64,000 bases of DNA from Pullichristensenella sp963930055 (GCA_963930055.1 CAWVKS010000004.1:124001-188000); one strand, 5' to 3'; positions 9,292-17,558 are shown, counted from the stretch's first letter. A program made the numbers and translations. Notes: generated by a model not told the origin, from the sequence alone.

Positions 9292-10330
9292 AGCATGGTT
9301 GGCTATTTGCCTCTGCGCCCTCTGCCTGACAGGCACGGCGGGCGCGGAGATCACCCTCAGCGGCACGGTGGCGGCGCGCGAGGCGGCGGCGGCGGTGACG
9401 GCGAATGTCGGCGGCAGCGTCGAAGAAGTGCTCGTGCGCGCGGGCGACCTGGTCGAGGAAGGGGACGTGGTGGCCACAGTGGCCCTCACCGGCGTCTACG
9501 CCCCGGCGGACGGCGCCGTGCGCGGCGTCATGGCAGAGGCGGGAGACAGCGCCGGGGAAACGGTGCTCTCCATCGCCCCGCTGAGCAGGTATACGGTCAG
9601 CGCCAACGTTTCCGACGCTTACGACAGCGCTGGCAATAAGTATGTCACGGTTGGCGAAACTGTCTACATGGCCTGCTCCAAAGATGGCAGCCATGTGGCC
9701 GTGGGCCGCGTCGTCAAAGCGGAAGGCGCGGATTACACCGTGGAAGTCACCGGCGGCGAACTGTACATGGAGGAAAAGGTCTACATATACCGCGATGAAG
9801 ATCATTCCTCGTCCTCGCGCATCGGCAGCGGCACGGTCTCGCGTACGGCGGAATTGACCGTGGGCGGCACTGGGCGCGTGGCGCAGATGTATGTGCAAGA
9901 GGGCGAGCGCGTCGAGCGCGGCCAGCTGCTCTTCACCTGTGTGGAGGCGGAGACCATGAACGACGCGCTCTCCGGCGGCGAGCTGCGCGCCACTGCGAGC
10001 GGCGTGGTCGCCTCGGTGAACGTGGAGCCCGGGCAGCAGGTGACGGTGGGAACGACGGCGTTGACCGTCTATCCCGGCGAGGGTTTCTGCGCGGCGTTGA
10101 CCGTGGAGGAGGCCGACCTCGCCGCCGTCCACGTTGGCGACAGCGTGCGCCTGTCCTTCGACTTCGACGCGGAGGGCGCGCTGACCTGCGATGGCATCGT
10201 GACGGAGATCTCCTATCTCGGTGAAGATACCGGGGCGGGGACGACTTACACGGCGTATGTGGCGTTCGATGTGCCCGAGGGTGTACGGCTCGGCATGACG
10301 GTCACCGCCACGGCGTCCGGGGATGAATGA
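9281..10330 (+). CDS. secreted HlyD-like protein with biotinyl/lipoyl-like domains
   Basis: Exported protein of 349 residues with an N-terminal signal peptide (about residues 1-21, ending TAGA) and two barrel-sandwich-like repeats. The first covers about residues 25-100 (SVEEVLVRAGDLVEEGDVVA, then YAPADGAVRGVMAEAGD); the second covers about 190-270 (GRVAQMYVQEGERVERGQLL, then ASGVVASVNVEPGQQV). A beta-barrel tail ends with GVRLGMTVTA. It overlaps the preceding adaptor by 11 bases and starts at 9281, which has AAGGAGG 8 bases upstream. It is a clear paralogue of the last gene of the operon (18812): the order of blocks and the SSSRIG-GTVSRTAE segment match. Unlike classic MacA it has no retained transmembrane anchor after signal cleavage. 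A role as an accessory adaptor is inferred from context. Confidence 0.72.
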   Translation: MRSKAWLAICLCALCLTGTAGAEITLSGTVAAREAAAAVTANVGGSVEEVLVRAGDLVEEGDVVATVALTGVYAPADGAVRGVMAEAGDSAGETVLSIAPLSRYTVSANVSDAYDSAGNKYVTVGETVYMACSKDGSHVAVGRVVKAEGADYTVEVTGGELYMEEKVYIYRDEDHSSSSRIGSGTVSRTAELTVGGTGRVAQMYVQEGERVERGQLLFTCVEAETMNDALSGGELRATASGVVASVNVEPGQQVTVGTTALTVYPGEGFCAALTVEEADLAAVHVGDSVRLSFDFDAEGALTCDGIVTEISYLGEDTGAGTTYTAYVAFDVPEGVRLGMTVTATASGDE

Positions 10331-10344
10331 GAGGAGGCCCGACT

Positions 10345-12372
10345 ATGCGCATGATGCAAAAAAGATTCGTTGCCTGGATCGCGGCGGTCTGCCTGCTGTT
10401 CGCAGGTCTGCCCGGATCGACGTTTGCGGAAGAGCCGACGGCGACGCAGACGCAGAACGCCACGCCTGCCCCGACCACGGCGCAGCCCCCCGCGCCGGAG
10501 CCGAGTGTGGAAGAAGAGACGGCGACGGAAACGCCAGCGCAAAACGACGCGCCGGCTTCTCCCGAGTCAAAGACCAGCACGACGCCGACGACGGACACGA
10601 GCGCGACGCAGACGGCCGAACCGACGACGGATACCAGCGCGACGCCGACAACGGACACGAGCGCGACGCCGACGGCCGCGCCGACAACGGACGCTGAGGC
10701 GACGCCGACCGCTGGGGCGGAGACGCCCACGCCGACGCCTGGCGCGGAGGGATCGCCGTCCACGGCTCCCGATGCGACGCCCACCCCGACCCCGGAAGCG
10801 GGCGAAGTTACGCCCGCGCCGGTCAGCGAAGGCCCGGCATGGTACTGGGATGGCGAACAAAAGCACTATGGCAAGCTGGAAGAGTTGTTGTTTTTGACGG
10901 AGGGGACCATTTACATCGCCTCCGACGAGCTGTTCACGCTCACCGGCGAGGCAGCGCAGCGGGCGCGGGGGGCGGATATCGCCCTTGACCCGGAAGTGTT
11001 CCCTGAAGAAGGCGGATATGTGCTTTGGCTCTCCGACGTCGGCCCGGACGGCGAGACGCAGGAAGATACCATCTACCTCTGGGCGGGCAAGGAAGAGGAC
11101 GCGCCGCCCGAACCCACGGCGTCCGCGGAGCCGGAACCCACCGACCCGGTAGAGGTCGAGGCCGAACTGCTGGTGGTGCCGGAGATGTACCGCGCGGGCG
11201 CGTGGTCGGCCACGCTCCCCTCGTTTACGCTCAGCGTCGTGCCGGATACGCTCACGGGCTACACCTTCGCTGTCTCGGTGGATGATGGCGAGGCGCAGGC
11301 CGTGGAAAGCCCGTACACATTTTCTGCGGAGGGGCAGCATACGCTGGTTTTCTTCCTCATCGACGAAAGCGGCGCGCAGGCGGCGCGCTCCACCACCTAT
11401 ACGGTCTATCTGGACATGGCCGCCCCCGAAGCGCAGGCGCAGTTTGACATGCAGACCGGCATGCTCACCGTCACCGCCACGGACGCCATGAGCGGCGTGG
11501 ACGCCATTTCTCTGGACGGCGGCAAGACGTGGCAGCCGATGACGGCGGCGGAGGATGGTTCCTTTGTCTATTCCGCGCCGCTGACGGCGCAGGTAGCGGC
11601 AGGCGACCTCATGGTGCGCGACGCGACGGGCAACTGCTGGCAGAGCTCGGAGGGTTACGGCATGCCTGGCGGTATGGGCGGCAACTTCGGCGGCATGGGT
11701 GGGAGCTTTGGCGGCAGCTTCAGCGGCGGGGGCGGCGGCTCCTCGGGCACGGCGCGCACCGTCAGCCACTCCAGCGGCTCCGAGGAGGAAGCCACGGCCT
11801 ACGGCGCGGTGGCGCTGGAAGTGGAAGATACGAGCATGTTCGCCCTCGCGCTGGGCGGGGAAACGCTGCCCCTGACGCTGACGCTCGATTACGAGGCCGG
11901 CGGCGATGGAAATACGGCCGCCGCGTTCACCGCCGAACTTACCGTGTGGAACGGCGAGGAGGGCGACGAGGACTGCGACACGCTCATACTCACCGCCCCC
12001 GACAACGGCGCGGAAAGCCCCTACGCCTACCGCTGGGACTTTACGGGCGATGTGTACAAGACGCTGTTCAACAGCGGCGTGCAGTACCTGGTGCTGCGCG
12101 TAGGCGACCGCGTCACGGCGCTGTCCACCGCCGGCTTCACCGCCGGCACGGCCTACAACGCCCTCAAGAGCGAGGGCGCGGCCAGCAGCGAATTTGCCTA
12201 TTCCCTGTGGATGGGCGAGCCCGACCCGGCGCTGGAAATGGAAGTGGAAGCGCGCGGCACGCGCTATCTGCTGGCCGCGGGCGAGGGCGATATGTACTAC
12301 TATGACGTCTACACCGGCGATATGGATATGCTTTCCGCCGCTTTCGGCGCGACGCAGCAGGAGGAACAATGA
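10345..12372 (+). CDS. large secreted protein with Thr/Pro/Ala-rich spacer and Gly-rich segment, function unknown
   Basis: 675-residue exported protein that I do not recognise. A signal peptide (about residues 1-28) is followed by a low-complexity Thr/Ala/Pro/Glu spacer to about residue 165, built from variants of TDTSATPT and typical of an extended cell-wall or extracellular linker. A unique region then begins at WYWDGEQKHYGKLEELL, followed by beta-rich, Ig-like or FN3-like segments (YTFAVSVDDGEAQAVESPY and DGGKTWQPMTAAEDG). A glycine-rich stretch near residue 450 repeats GGMGG/GGSFGG, and a final beta-rich domain follows. No sortase LPxTG motif or C-terminal membrane anchor is seen. The ATG at 10345 has GAGGAGG 7 bases upstream. 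It sits inside the adaptor/ABC operon and its stop overlaps the next adaptor start by 4 bases. Its Gly-rich stretch resembles the Gly/Met-rich tail of that adaptor. It may be a dedicated substrate or outer partner of the exporter; that is inference. Confidence 0.7.
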   Translation: MRMMQKRFVAWIAAVCLLFAGLPGSTFAEEPTATQTQNATPAPTTAQPPAPEPSVEEETATETPAQNDAPASPESKTSTTPTTDTSATQTAEPTTDTSATPTTDTSATPTAAPTTDAEATPTAGAETPTPTPGAEGSPSTAPDATPTPTPEAGEVTPAPVSEGPAWYWDGEQKHYGKLEELLFLTEGTIYIASDELFTLTGEAAQRARGADIALDPEVFPEEGGYVLWLSDVGPDGETQEDTIYLWAGKEEDAPPEPTASAEPEPTDPVEVEAELLVVPEMYRAGAWSATLPSFTLSVVPDTLTGYTFAVSVDDGEAQAVESPYTFSAEGQHTLVFFLIDESGAQAARSTTYTVYLDMAAPEAQAQFDMQTGMLTVTATDAMSGVDAISLDGGKTWQPMTAAEDGSFVYSAPLTAQVAAGDLMVRDATGNCWQSSEGYGMPGGMGGNFGGMGGSFGGSFSGGGGGSSGTARTVSHSSGSEEEATAYGAVALEVEDTSMFALALGGETLPLTLTLDYEAGGDGNTAAAFTAELTVWNGEEGDEDCDTLILTAPDNGAESPYAYRWDFTGDVYKTLFNSGVQYLVLRVGDRVTALSTAGFTAGTAYNALKSEGAASSEFAYSLWMGEPDPALEMEVEARGTRYLLAAGEGDMYYYDVYTGDMDMLSAAFGATQQEEQ

Positions 12373-13085
12373 ACGGCATCAAAAAGAAAAAACCGTGGAA
12401 GCGGCGGCTGAAAAAGCTGATCGTGCTCCTGGTGGTGCTGGGTCTGGCCGCGGGCGCGGTGCGCCTGTTCGTATGGCCCAGCCTGCAGGCATCGGCCACC
12501 ACCACCTACGGCAGCTACACAGCCACCACCGGCACCATCTCCAACGCCATGAGCTTTTCCGGCAACGTCAACGTGCAAAACAGCGAGACGTTCACGGCCT
12601 CTGCGGCGGGCACGGTGCGCGAGATCTATGTGACGGAGGAGCAGGAGGTCAAGGCCGGCGACCGTCTCATGCGCCTCACCGGCGGGCAGACGCTCGAGGC
12701 CAGCTTCGACGGCCGCGTCAACAGCATCTCCGTGGAGGAGGGCGACGAGGTGGCCGCCGGAGCGACGCTGATTCAGGTGGTGGACTTCAACGACCTGACC
12801 ATCTCCATGCGCGTGGACGAATACGACATCTCCAGCGTCTATGTCGGCCAGGCCTGCACGGTGAACATCACCGCGCTGGACCTCTCCTTCGATTCCGAGC
12901 TTTCCCACATAGACCGCATCTCTTCTTCCGGCGGCGGCACGGCCTACTACACCGTCACCGCGGCGGTGACGGTCACCGACGATGTGCTCCCCGGCATGCA
13001 GGCCACCGTGACCATTCCCGAGGAGGAGGCCGTGGACGCGGTCATCCTCAACAAGACCGGCTATAAAAAGTCAAGAGGGAATTAA
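12369..13085 (+). pseudogene. HlyD/MacA-family adaptor, 5' fragment interrupted by IS110 insertion
   Basis: The first 227 or so residues of an adaptor closely related to the one at 8170: short basic N-terminus, one transmembrane helix (about residues 17-35), barrel-sandwich motif (AAGTVREIYVTEEQEVKAGDRL and FDGRVNSISVEEGDEV, each in a longer block) and the VLPGMQATVTIP beta-barrel signature. At position 13050 the sequence enters the insertion sequence and the frame ends 11 codons later at a stop inside it. The 3' remainder, in the same protein order, lies at 16504-16851. Aligned with the intact paralogue, only a few residues around the insertion point are unaccounted for, so the gene was whole before insertion. 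A truncated membrane-anchored adaptor could still be produced. Confidence 0.88.
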
Positions 13086-14260
13086 TCCGAAATGACAGCC
13101 GGGGAGTAGGGGGTGTTGTCGCGAAGGACAGCGAAGATGATGGAAACCATCTTGCGGCAAACATGGCCGATAACGGTCATATGGTCTTTGCCCTCAGAGC
13201 GTTTTCGCTCGTAGAGGGCATGAATGGCAGGGTCTTTGAAAGCGGCGACGGTAGAAGCAAGCCAGATGGCGCGGCGAAGGTATGGCGAACCACGTTTAGA
13301 CATCTTCATTCGCGTGCCTGTAAAATCGCCGGACTGTTTCACAGTCGGATCAACGCCCGCGTAGGCAGCCAGCTTTGCGGGAGAAGAGAAGCGCTTGATA
13401 TCACCGCCGATTTCCGAAAGAATGACGGCAGCCAGGGTGGGTCCAATACCTGTAATGGTGGTGAGCTGCGTGTCAAATCCCGCGAGCAGACGCGCGATTT
13501 CCGTATCAAAGACAGCGATCGAGGATTCCAAAGAACGGATTTGTTCGATATACTGCCGGATGATGAGCGCAAAGCTGCCGGAAGCAAGAACAATGCCAAA
13601 GGAATTCTTCGCTGCCTCTTGAATTTCCTCCGCCTTGGCCAGGCCGAGACGTCCACGGCTGGCGGTCTCAAGAAGCTCGGCAAGTTTTTCGGTGCTGACG
13701 GAAAGCATCTCTTCAGGCGTGGTGTACTGGGACAGAAGTTCCATGGACGAAGCGCCAAAGGTATCGGAGAAGAGCTTTTCGTACTCGGGGAAAACCTGGT
13801 CGAGCAGTGCAAGAACCTTGCGTTTGAGATCGGAGGCCATGTCGATGATGTAAAACCGTTGGCGGCATAGTTCCCGCATGGCCTGCAGGTCGCCGGGTTG
13901 TACGGAAGTTTCGCAGTAGCGGCCGAAGCGTATGACATCGGCGATAATCATGCTGTCAATGGCATCGTTCTTGGTTTTGCGGATGTACATGCCGCGCAGC
14001 GCATCGGATTGAATGGGATTGATGACGTGAACGGTAAACCCATCGTTGCGCAGATGCGTGAACAGAGTCAACCAATAGTGACCAGTGGCTTCCATGCCGA
14101 AGACGACGGGCTCGTTCAGGCCGCGAACCATGTTCATGAGCTTGTTGTAGCCCGCCTGAGAGTTGGCGAAGCGCAAAGCCTTGCGGACGAGGCTGCCATC
14201 CTGGGCGATGACAGAGGCTTCATGGAAGCGCTTGGCAATATCGATACCGACGATAAACAT
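13082..14260 (-). CDS. IS110-family DEDD transposase
   Basis: 392-residue recombinase of the IS110 family. The N-terminal RuvC-like domain shows the DEDD residues: Asp in VGIDIAK near residue 6, Glu in GMEATGHYW near residue 60, and the Asp pair in KNDAIDSMIIADVI near residue 100. The C-terminal Transposase_20 domain contains ITGIGPTLAAVILSEIGG, a helix-hairpin-helix-like region, and SKRGSPYLRRAI, where the serine is in the position of the catalytic Ser described for this family. These enzymes use an RNA guide from the element's own non-coding region to pair donor and target. The ATG at 14260 has GAGGTG about 7 bases upstream; a GTG at 14269 overlaps that site. It is intact and therefore probably active. 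Confidence 0.95.
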   Translation of the reverse strand: MFIVGIDIAKRFHEASVIAQDGSLVRKALRFANSQAGYNKLMNMVRGLNEPVVFGMEATGHYWLTLFTHLRNDGFTVHVINPIQSDALRGMYIRKTKNDAIDSMIIADVIRFGRYCETSVQPGDLQAMRELCRQRFYIIDMASDLKRKVLALLDQVFPEYEKLFSDTFGASSMELLSQYTTPEEMLSVSTEKLAELLETASRGRLGLAKAEEIQEAAKNSFGIVLASGSFALIIRQYIEQIRSLESSIAVFDTEIARLLAGFDTQLTTITGIGPTLAAVILSEIGGDIKRFSSPAKLAAYAGVDPTVKQSGDFTGTRMKMSKRGSPYLRRAIWLASTVAAFKDPAIHALYERKRSEGKDHMTVIGHVCRKMVSIIFAVLRDNTPYSPAVISD

Positions 14261-14269
14261 GAAAATCAC

Positions 14270-14450
14270 CTCGAAAAGATGTTGCGGACAGCCCTCTTTG
14301 CGATGCGGGTCATAACCTACTGCGAAATGAGAAGACGGCAGAGCTGCCGCGACATCCGGCTCATAACTGAAATCCCGCAGGGACAGAGGTTACACTCTTG
14401 TTGAAGTGGACAGCAACCACATGGAGGCTTGCGTGATCCTCTGTCCGCAC
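14270..14450 (-). ncRNA. candidate IS110 bridge (guide) RNA, copy 1
   Basis: The roughly 180-base leader between a promoter-like site and the transposase start is predicted to be transcribed on the minus strand. It contains long complementary segments: 14441-14449 can pair perfectly over 9 bp with 14283-14291, closing the whole RNA, while 14438-14446 can alternatively pair over 9 bp with 14381-14389. A local hairpin lies at 14336-14349. Size, position upstream of the transposase and structured character match the bridge RNAs described for IS110-group elements. Which loops would recognise target and donor I could not assign. Confidence 0.6.
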
Positions 14451-14456
14451 GAGACT

Positions 14457-14485
14457 ATTATATCAAAATCCGAAGCGGATTTCGA
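14457..14485 (-). promoter_or_regulatory. putative promoter for the IS110 guide RNA and transposase
   Basis: On the minus strand, TCGAAA (14480-14485) and TATAAT (14457-14462) are separated by 17 bases. The -10 is perfect and the -35 matches four of six positions. Transcription would start near 14450, exactly where the complementary segments begin. The same site occurs in copy 2 at 16353-16381. Confidence 0.55.
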
Positions 14486-14619
14486 TACCCAAAGGAGGCG
14501 GCGCGCGCCGCGCGATTTGGAAGGCTCAGTCGCTACGCTCCTTCGCCTTCCAAATCGGTTTGCTCCTCTTGCGAAGGTTTGCGTAGTTACACACTTTATT
14601 ATAGTAGGAGGAATGTCCC

Positions 14620-14946
14620 ATGCCCAACGACCGCATCGACCGCTCCACGCAGCAGAAAACGCACGGCGCGCAGCGCAGGCAGGCGTTGTACAACATCGCC
14701 GGCCAGGCCTCGCACGCGATCAACGACATCTTCAACGAGCAACTGCGCCGCCTCTACGGCGCGCAACGGGAAGAAGAGGCGTCCTCCCGGGCGATCGACC
14801 GTTGTCAACTCAACCTCATGGCCGCCGCCCTGCTCGCCGCCAGAGCGCTGTACGCCCTCCGTCCGGAGGACAGGGATATATCGGAGCGGCTGCTGAAAAA
14901 CGCTTCCGCATTCGAAGCCCTGCGGAAAACGACCGACTGCGAATGA
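14620..14946 (+). CDS. 108-residue orphan protein between two IS110 copies
   Basis: Small protein of unknown function, not recognised. It is hydrophilic and largely alpha-helical in composition, with many Arg, Gln, Ala and Leu, no signal peptide, no membrane segment and one or two Cys. Sequence landmarks are RRQALYNIAGQASHAIND and LMAAALLAARALYAL. It starts at an ATG 8 bases after TAGGAGG, a ribosome binding site that lies at the very end of the upstream IS copy; its stop codon overlaps the first base of the downstream copy. It thus occupies the whole 334-bp spacer between the elements and is foreign to the adaptor gene around it. It reads as a complete gene, possibly trapped cargo from another locus carrying the same IS. 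Confidence 0.6.
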   Translation: MPNDRIDRSTQQKTHGAQRRQALYNIAGQASHAINDIFNEQLRRLYGAQREEEASSRAIDRCQLNLMAAALLAARALYALRPEDRDISERLLKNASAFEALRKTTDCE

Positions 14947-14977
14947 ACAAGACCGGCTATAAAAAGTCAAGAGGGAA

Positions 14978-16156
14978 TTAATCCGAAATGACAGCCGGGG
15001 AGTAGGGGGTGTTGTCGCGAAGGACAGCGAAGATGATGGAAACCATCTTGCGGCAAACATGGCCGATAACGGTCATATGGTCTTTGCCCTCAGAGCGTTT
15101 TCGCTCGTAGAGGGCATGAATGGCAGGGTCTTTGAAAGCGGCGACGGTAGAAGCAAGCCAGATGGCGCGGCGAAGGTATGGCGAACCACGTTTAGACATC
15201 TTCATTCGCGTGCCTGTAAAATCGCCGGACTGTTTCACAGTCGGATCAACGCCCGCGTAGGCAGCCAGCTTTGCGGGAGAAGAGAAGCGCTTGATATCAC
15301 CGCCGATTTCCGAAAGAATGACGGCAGCCAGGGTGGGTCCAATACCTGTAATGGTGGTGAGCTGCGTGTCAAATCCCGCGAGCAGACGCGCGATTTCCGT
15401 ATCAAAGACAGCGATCGAGGATTCCAAAGAACGGATTTGTTCGATATACTGCCGGATGATGAGCGCAAAGCTGCCGGAAGCAAGAACAATGCCAAAGGAA
15501 TTCTTCGCTGCCTCTTGAATTTCCTCCGCCTTGGCCAGGCCGAGACGTCCACGGCTGGCGGTCTCAAGAAGCTCGGCAAGTTTTTCGGTGCTGACGGAAA
15601 GCATCTCTTCAGGCGTGGTGTACTGGGACAGAAGTTCCATGGACGAAGCGCCAAAGGTATCGGAGAAGAGCTTTTCGTACTCGGGGAAAACCTGGTCGAG
15701 CAGTGCAAGAACCTTGCGTTTGAGATCGGAGGCCATGTCGATGATGTAAAACCGTTGGCGGCATAGTTCCCGCATGGCCTGCAGGTCGCCGGGTTGTACG
15801 GAAGTTTCGCAGTAGCGGCCGAAGCGTATGACATCGGCGATAATCATGCTGTCAATGGCATCGTTCTTGGTTTTGCGGATGTACATGCCGCGCAGCGCAT
15901 CGGATTGAATGGGATTGATGACGTGAACGGTAAACCCATCGTTGCGCAGATGCGTGAACAGAGTCAACCAATAGTGACCAGTGGCTTCCATGCCGAAGAC
16001 GACGGGCTCGTTCAGGCCGCGAACCATGTTCATGAGCTTGTTGTAGCCCGCCTGAGAGTTGGCGAAGCGCAAAGCCTTGCGGACGAGGCTGCCATCCTGG
16101 GCGATGACAGAGGCTTCATGGAAGCGCTTGGCAATATCGATACCGACGATAAACAT
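14978..16156 (-). CDS. IS110-family DEDD transposase, copy 2
   Basis: Same 392-residue protein as at 13082-14260, residue for residue. All DEDD positions (VGIDIAK, GMEATGHYW, KNDAIDSM) and the C-terminal SKRGSPYLRRAI block are intact, and the GAGGTG ribosome binding site is preserved. Nothing suggests decay of either copy. Confidence 0.95.
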   Translation of the reverse strand: MFIVGIDIAKRFHEASVIAQDGSLVRKALRFANSQAGYNKLMNMVRGLNEPVVFGMEATGHYWLTLFTHLRNDGFTVHVINPIQSDALRGMYIRKTKNDAIDSMIIADVIRFGRYCETSVQPGDLQAMRELCRQRFYIIDMASDLKRKVLALLDQVFPEYEKLFSDTFGASSMELLSQYTTPEEMLSVSTEKLAELLETASRGRLGLAKAEEIQEAAKNSFGIVLASGSFALIIRQYIEQIRSLESSIAVFDTEIARLLAGFDTQLTTITGIGPTLAAVILSEIGGDIKRFSSPAKLAAYAGVDPTVKQSGDFTGTRMKMSKRGSPYLRRAIWLASTVAAFKDPAIHALYERKRSEGKDHMTVIGHVCRKMVSIIFAVLRDNTPYSPAVISD

Positions 16157-16165
16157 GAAAATCAC

Positions 16166-16346
16166 CTCGAAAAGATGTTGCGGACAGCCCTCTTTGCGAT
16201 GCGGGTCATAACCTACTGCGAAATGAGAAGACGGCAGAGCTGCCGCGACATCCGGCTCATAACTGAAATCCCGCAGGGACAGAGGTTACACTCTTGTTGA
16301 AGTGGACAGCAACCACATGGAGGCTTGCGTGATCCTCTGTCCGCAC
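16166..16346 (-). ncRNA. candidate IS110 bridge (guide) RNA, copy 2
   Basis: Same sequence as 14270-14450, with promoter-like boxes at 16353-16358 (TATAAT) and 16376-16381. Both copies keep the 9-bp closing stem and the alternative 9-bp stem. If active, both copies would recognise the same target sequence. Confidence 0.6.
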
Positions 16347-16503
16347 GAGACTATTATATCAAAATCCGAAGCGGATTTCGATACCCAAAGGAGGCGGCGC
16401 GCGCCGCGCGATTTGGAAGGCTCAGTCGCTACGCTCCTTCGCCTTCCAAATCGGTTTGCTCCTCTTGCGAAGGTTTGCGTAGTTACACACTTTATTATAG
16501 TAG

Positions 16504-16851
16504 GAGGCCTTGAGCTTCGACGAAACCAACAGCGCCTATGTGCTGATGGAAAGCGCGTCCGGCGAGATGGAGCGCGTCTATGTGGAAACCGGCGTGGACA
16601 ACGACAACTACGTGGAGATCACCTCCGGCCTCGAGGACGGCGACACGGTCTACGTCCTTGAAGAAACGCAGACGAGCGCCGGCGGCGGCCTGCTCTCCAG
16701 CCTCTTCGGCGGCGGAGGCGGTATGCCCGGCGGCGGCGAGATGCCCAGCGGTGGCAGCATGGACTTCGGCGGCGGCGAGATGCCGGATATGAGCAGCTTC
16801 GGCGGCGGAGGCGGCAGAGACGGCGGGGGCGGCTTCCCCGGCGGCATGTAG
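16504..16851 (+). pseudogene. HlyD/MacA-family adaptor, 3' fragment downstream of IS110
   Basis: Continuation of the adaptor broken at 13050. The frame reads EALSFDE, aligning with MEALTFDE of the intact paralogue, then YVETGVDNDNYVEITSGLED and GDTVYVLEE. The last 45 or so residues are an unusual Gly/Met/Pro-rich tail with repeats such as GGGEMPSGGSMDFGGGEMPD and GGGG runs, ending GGFPGGM. A stop codon (TAG, 16501-16503) lies immediately upstream in frame, inside the IS end, so it cannot be read through; a TTG at 16510 is the only near start and its spacing to AGGAGG is poor. It is probably not translated. Confidence 0.85.
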
Positions 16852-16862
16852 GCGGTGAGCGT

Positions 16863-17558
16863 ATGGCAGAAGAATTCTTCCACATGCAGGGCATCTGCAA
16901 GAGCTACCGCCTCGCCGACGAGGACGTGCCCGTCCTGCGCGGCATCAACCTGGATATCGAGCGCGGCGAGTATCTGTCCGTGCTCGGCCCCTCGGGCAGC
17001 GGCAAGAGCACGCTGATGAACATCATCGGCTGCCTGGACGTGCCCACCGAGGGCGAATACATACTCCACGGCCAGCGCGTTGAGGAACTGGACGAACTGG
17101 ATCTGGCGAATCTGCGCGGGAAAGAGATTGGCTTTATCTTCCAGAACTCGCAGCTTCTTGCCCGGCTGGACGCGCAGAAAAACGTGGAACTGCCCCTCAT
17201 CTACGCCGGCGTGCGCCCGCGCGAGAGGCAGCGGCGCGCCGCGGAGATGCTGGAACGCGTGGGCCTTGCCGAGCGGCGGCACCACTTTCCCAACCAGCTT
17301 TCCGGCGGCCGGCAGCAGCGCGTGGCCATCGCCCGGGCGCTGGTCACCGACCCGACGCTGCTTCTGGCCGACGAGCCCACCGGCGCGCTCGACCAAAAGA
17401 CCGGCAAGCAGATCATGGAACTGTTTGGGGCGCTGAGCGACGAGGGCCGTACCATCATCATGATCACGCACGACCTGAGCATCGCCCGCCACGCCCGCCG
17501 CGTGGTGCACATCATCGACGGCGAACTGACCGAGGGAAAGGAGGCGACCTGGGCATGA
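16863..17558 (+). CDS. MacB/LolD-type ABC transporter ATP-binding protein
   Basis: Cytoplasmic ATPase of 231 residues. Walker A GPSGSGKST near residue 43, Q-loop IFQNSQLL, signature LSGGRQQRVAIARAL, Walker B LLLADEPTGALD and the switch His in ITHD are all present. The DEPTGALD variant and overall pattern place it in the MacB/LolD/FtsE subfamily, which couples ATP hydrolysis to mechanotransmission rather than to transport through a classical channel. Its stop overlaps the permease start by 4 bases (ATGA), so the two are made together. It lies 12 bases after the broken adaptor fragment and needs read-through from upstream of, or a promoter within, the IS elements for expression. Confidence 0.95.
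   Translation: MAEEFFHMQGICKSYRLADEDVPVLRGINLDIERGEYLSVLGPSGSGKSTLMNIIGCLDVPTEGEYILHGQRVEELDELDLANLRGKEIGFIFQNSQLLARLDAQKNVELPLIYAGVRPRERQRRAAEMLERVGLAERRHHFPNQLSGGRQQRVAIARALVTDPTLLLADEPTGALDQKTGKQIMELFGALSDEGRTIIMITHDLSIARHARRVVHIIDGELTEGKEATWA

Larger units (their letters stand above)
13050..14611 (-). mobile_element. IS110-family insertion sequence, copy 1
   Basis: A 1,562-bp direct repeat, identical as far as I can read to 14946-16507. It holds one DEDD-type transposase gene on the minus strand, only about 32 bp downstream of it and about 350 bp of non-coding sequence upstream. There are no terminal inverted repeats and no evident target duplication, both normal for IS110. The outer limits given are the limits of identity between the two copies; the shared GGAGG at the right end may be host target rather than element, because it reads as codons in one flank and as a ribosome binding site in the other. 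Confidence 0.88.
14946..16507 (-). mobile_element. IS110-family insertion sequence, copy 2
   Basis: Second copy of the 1,562-bp element in the same orientation, offset by exactly 1,896 bp from copy 1 and seemingly identical to it, which implies recent arrival or duplication. Its right end adjoins the 3' part of the interrupted adaptor gene; its left end adjoins the stop codon of the small gene. Homologous recombination between the copies would release a 1,896-bp circle containing one IS and the small gene, leaving a single IS in the adaptor. Confidence 0.88.

Noticed and set aside
11640..11790. Sortase or collagen-like anchor in the secreted protein
   Set aside because: Glycine repeats lack a Gly-x-y period and no LPxTG motif with a hydrophobic tail exists.
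13050..16507. Classical composite transposon
   Set aside because: The IS copies are IS110-type, without inverted repeats or target duplications, and such elements are not known to mobilise a segment between two copies; recombination or two insertions is more likely.
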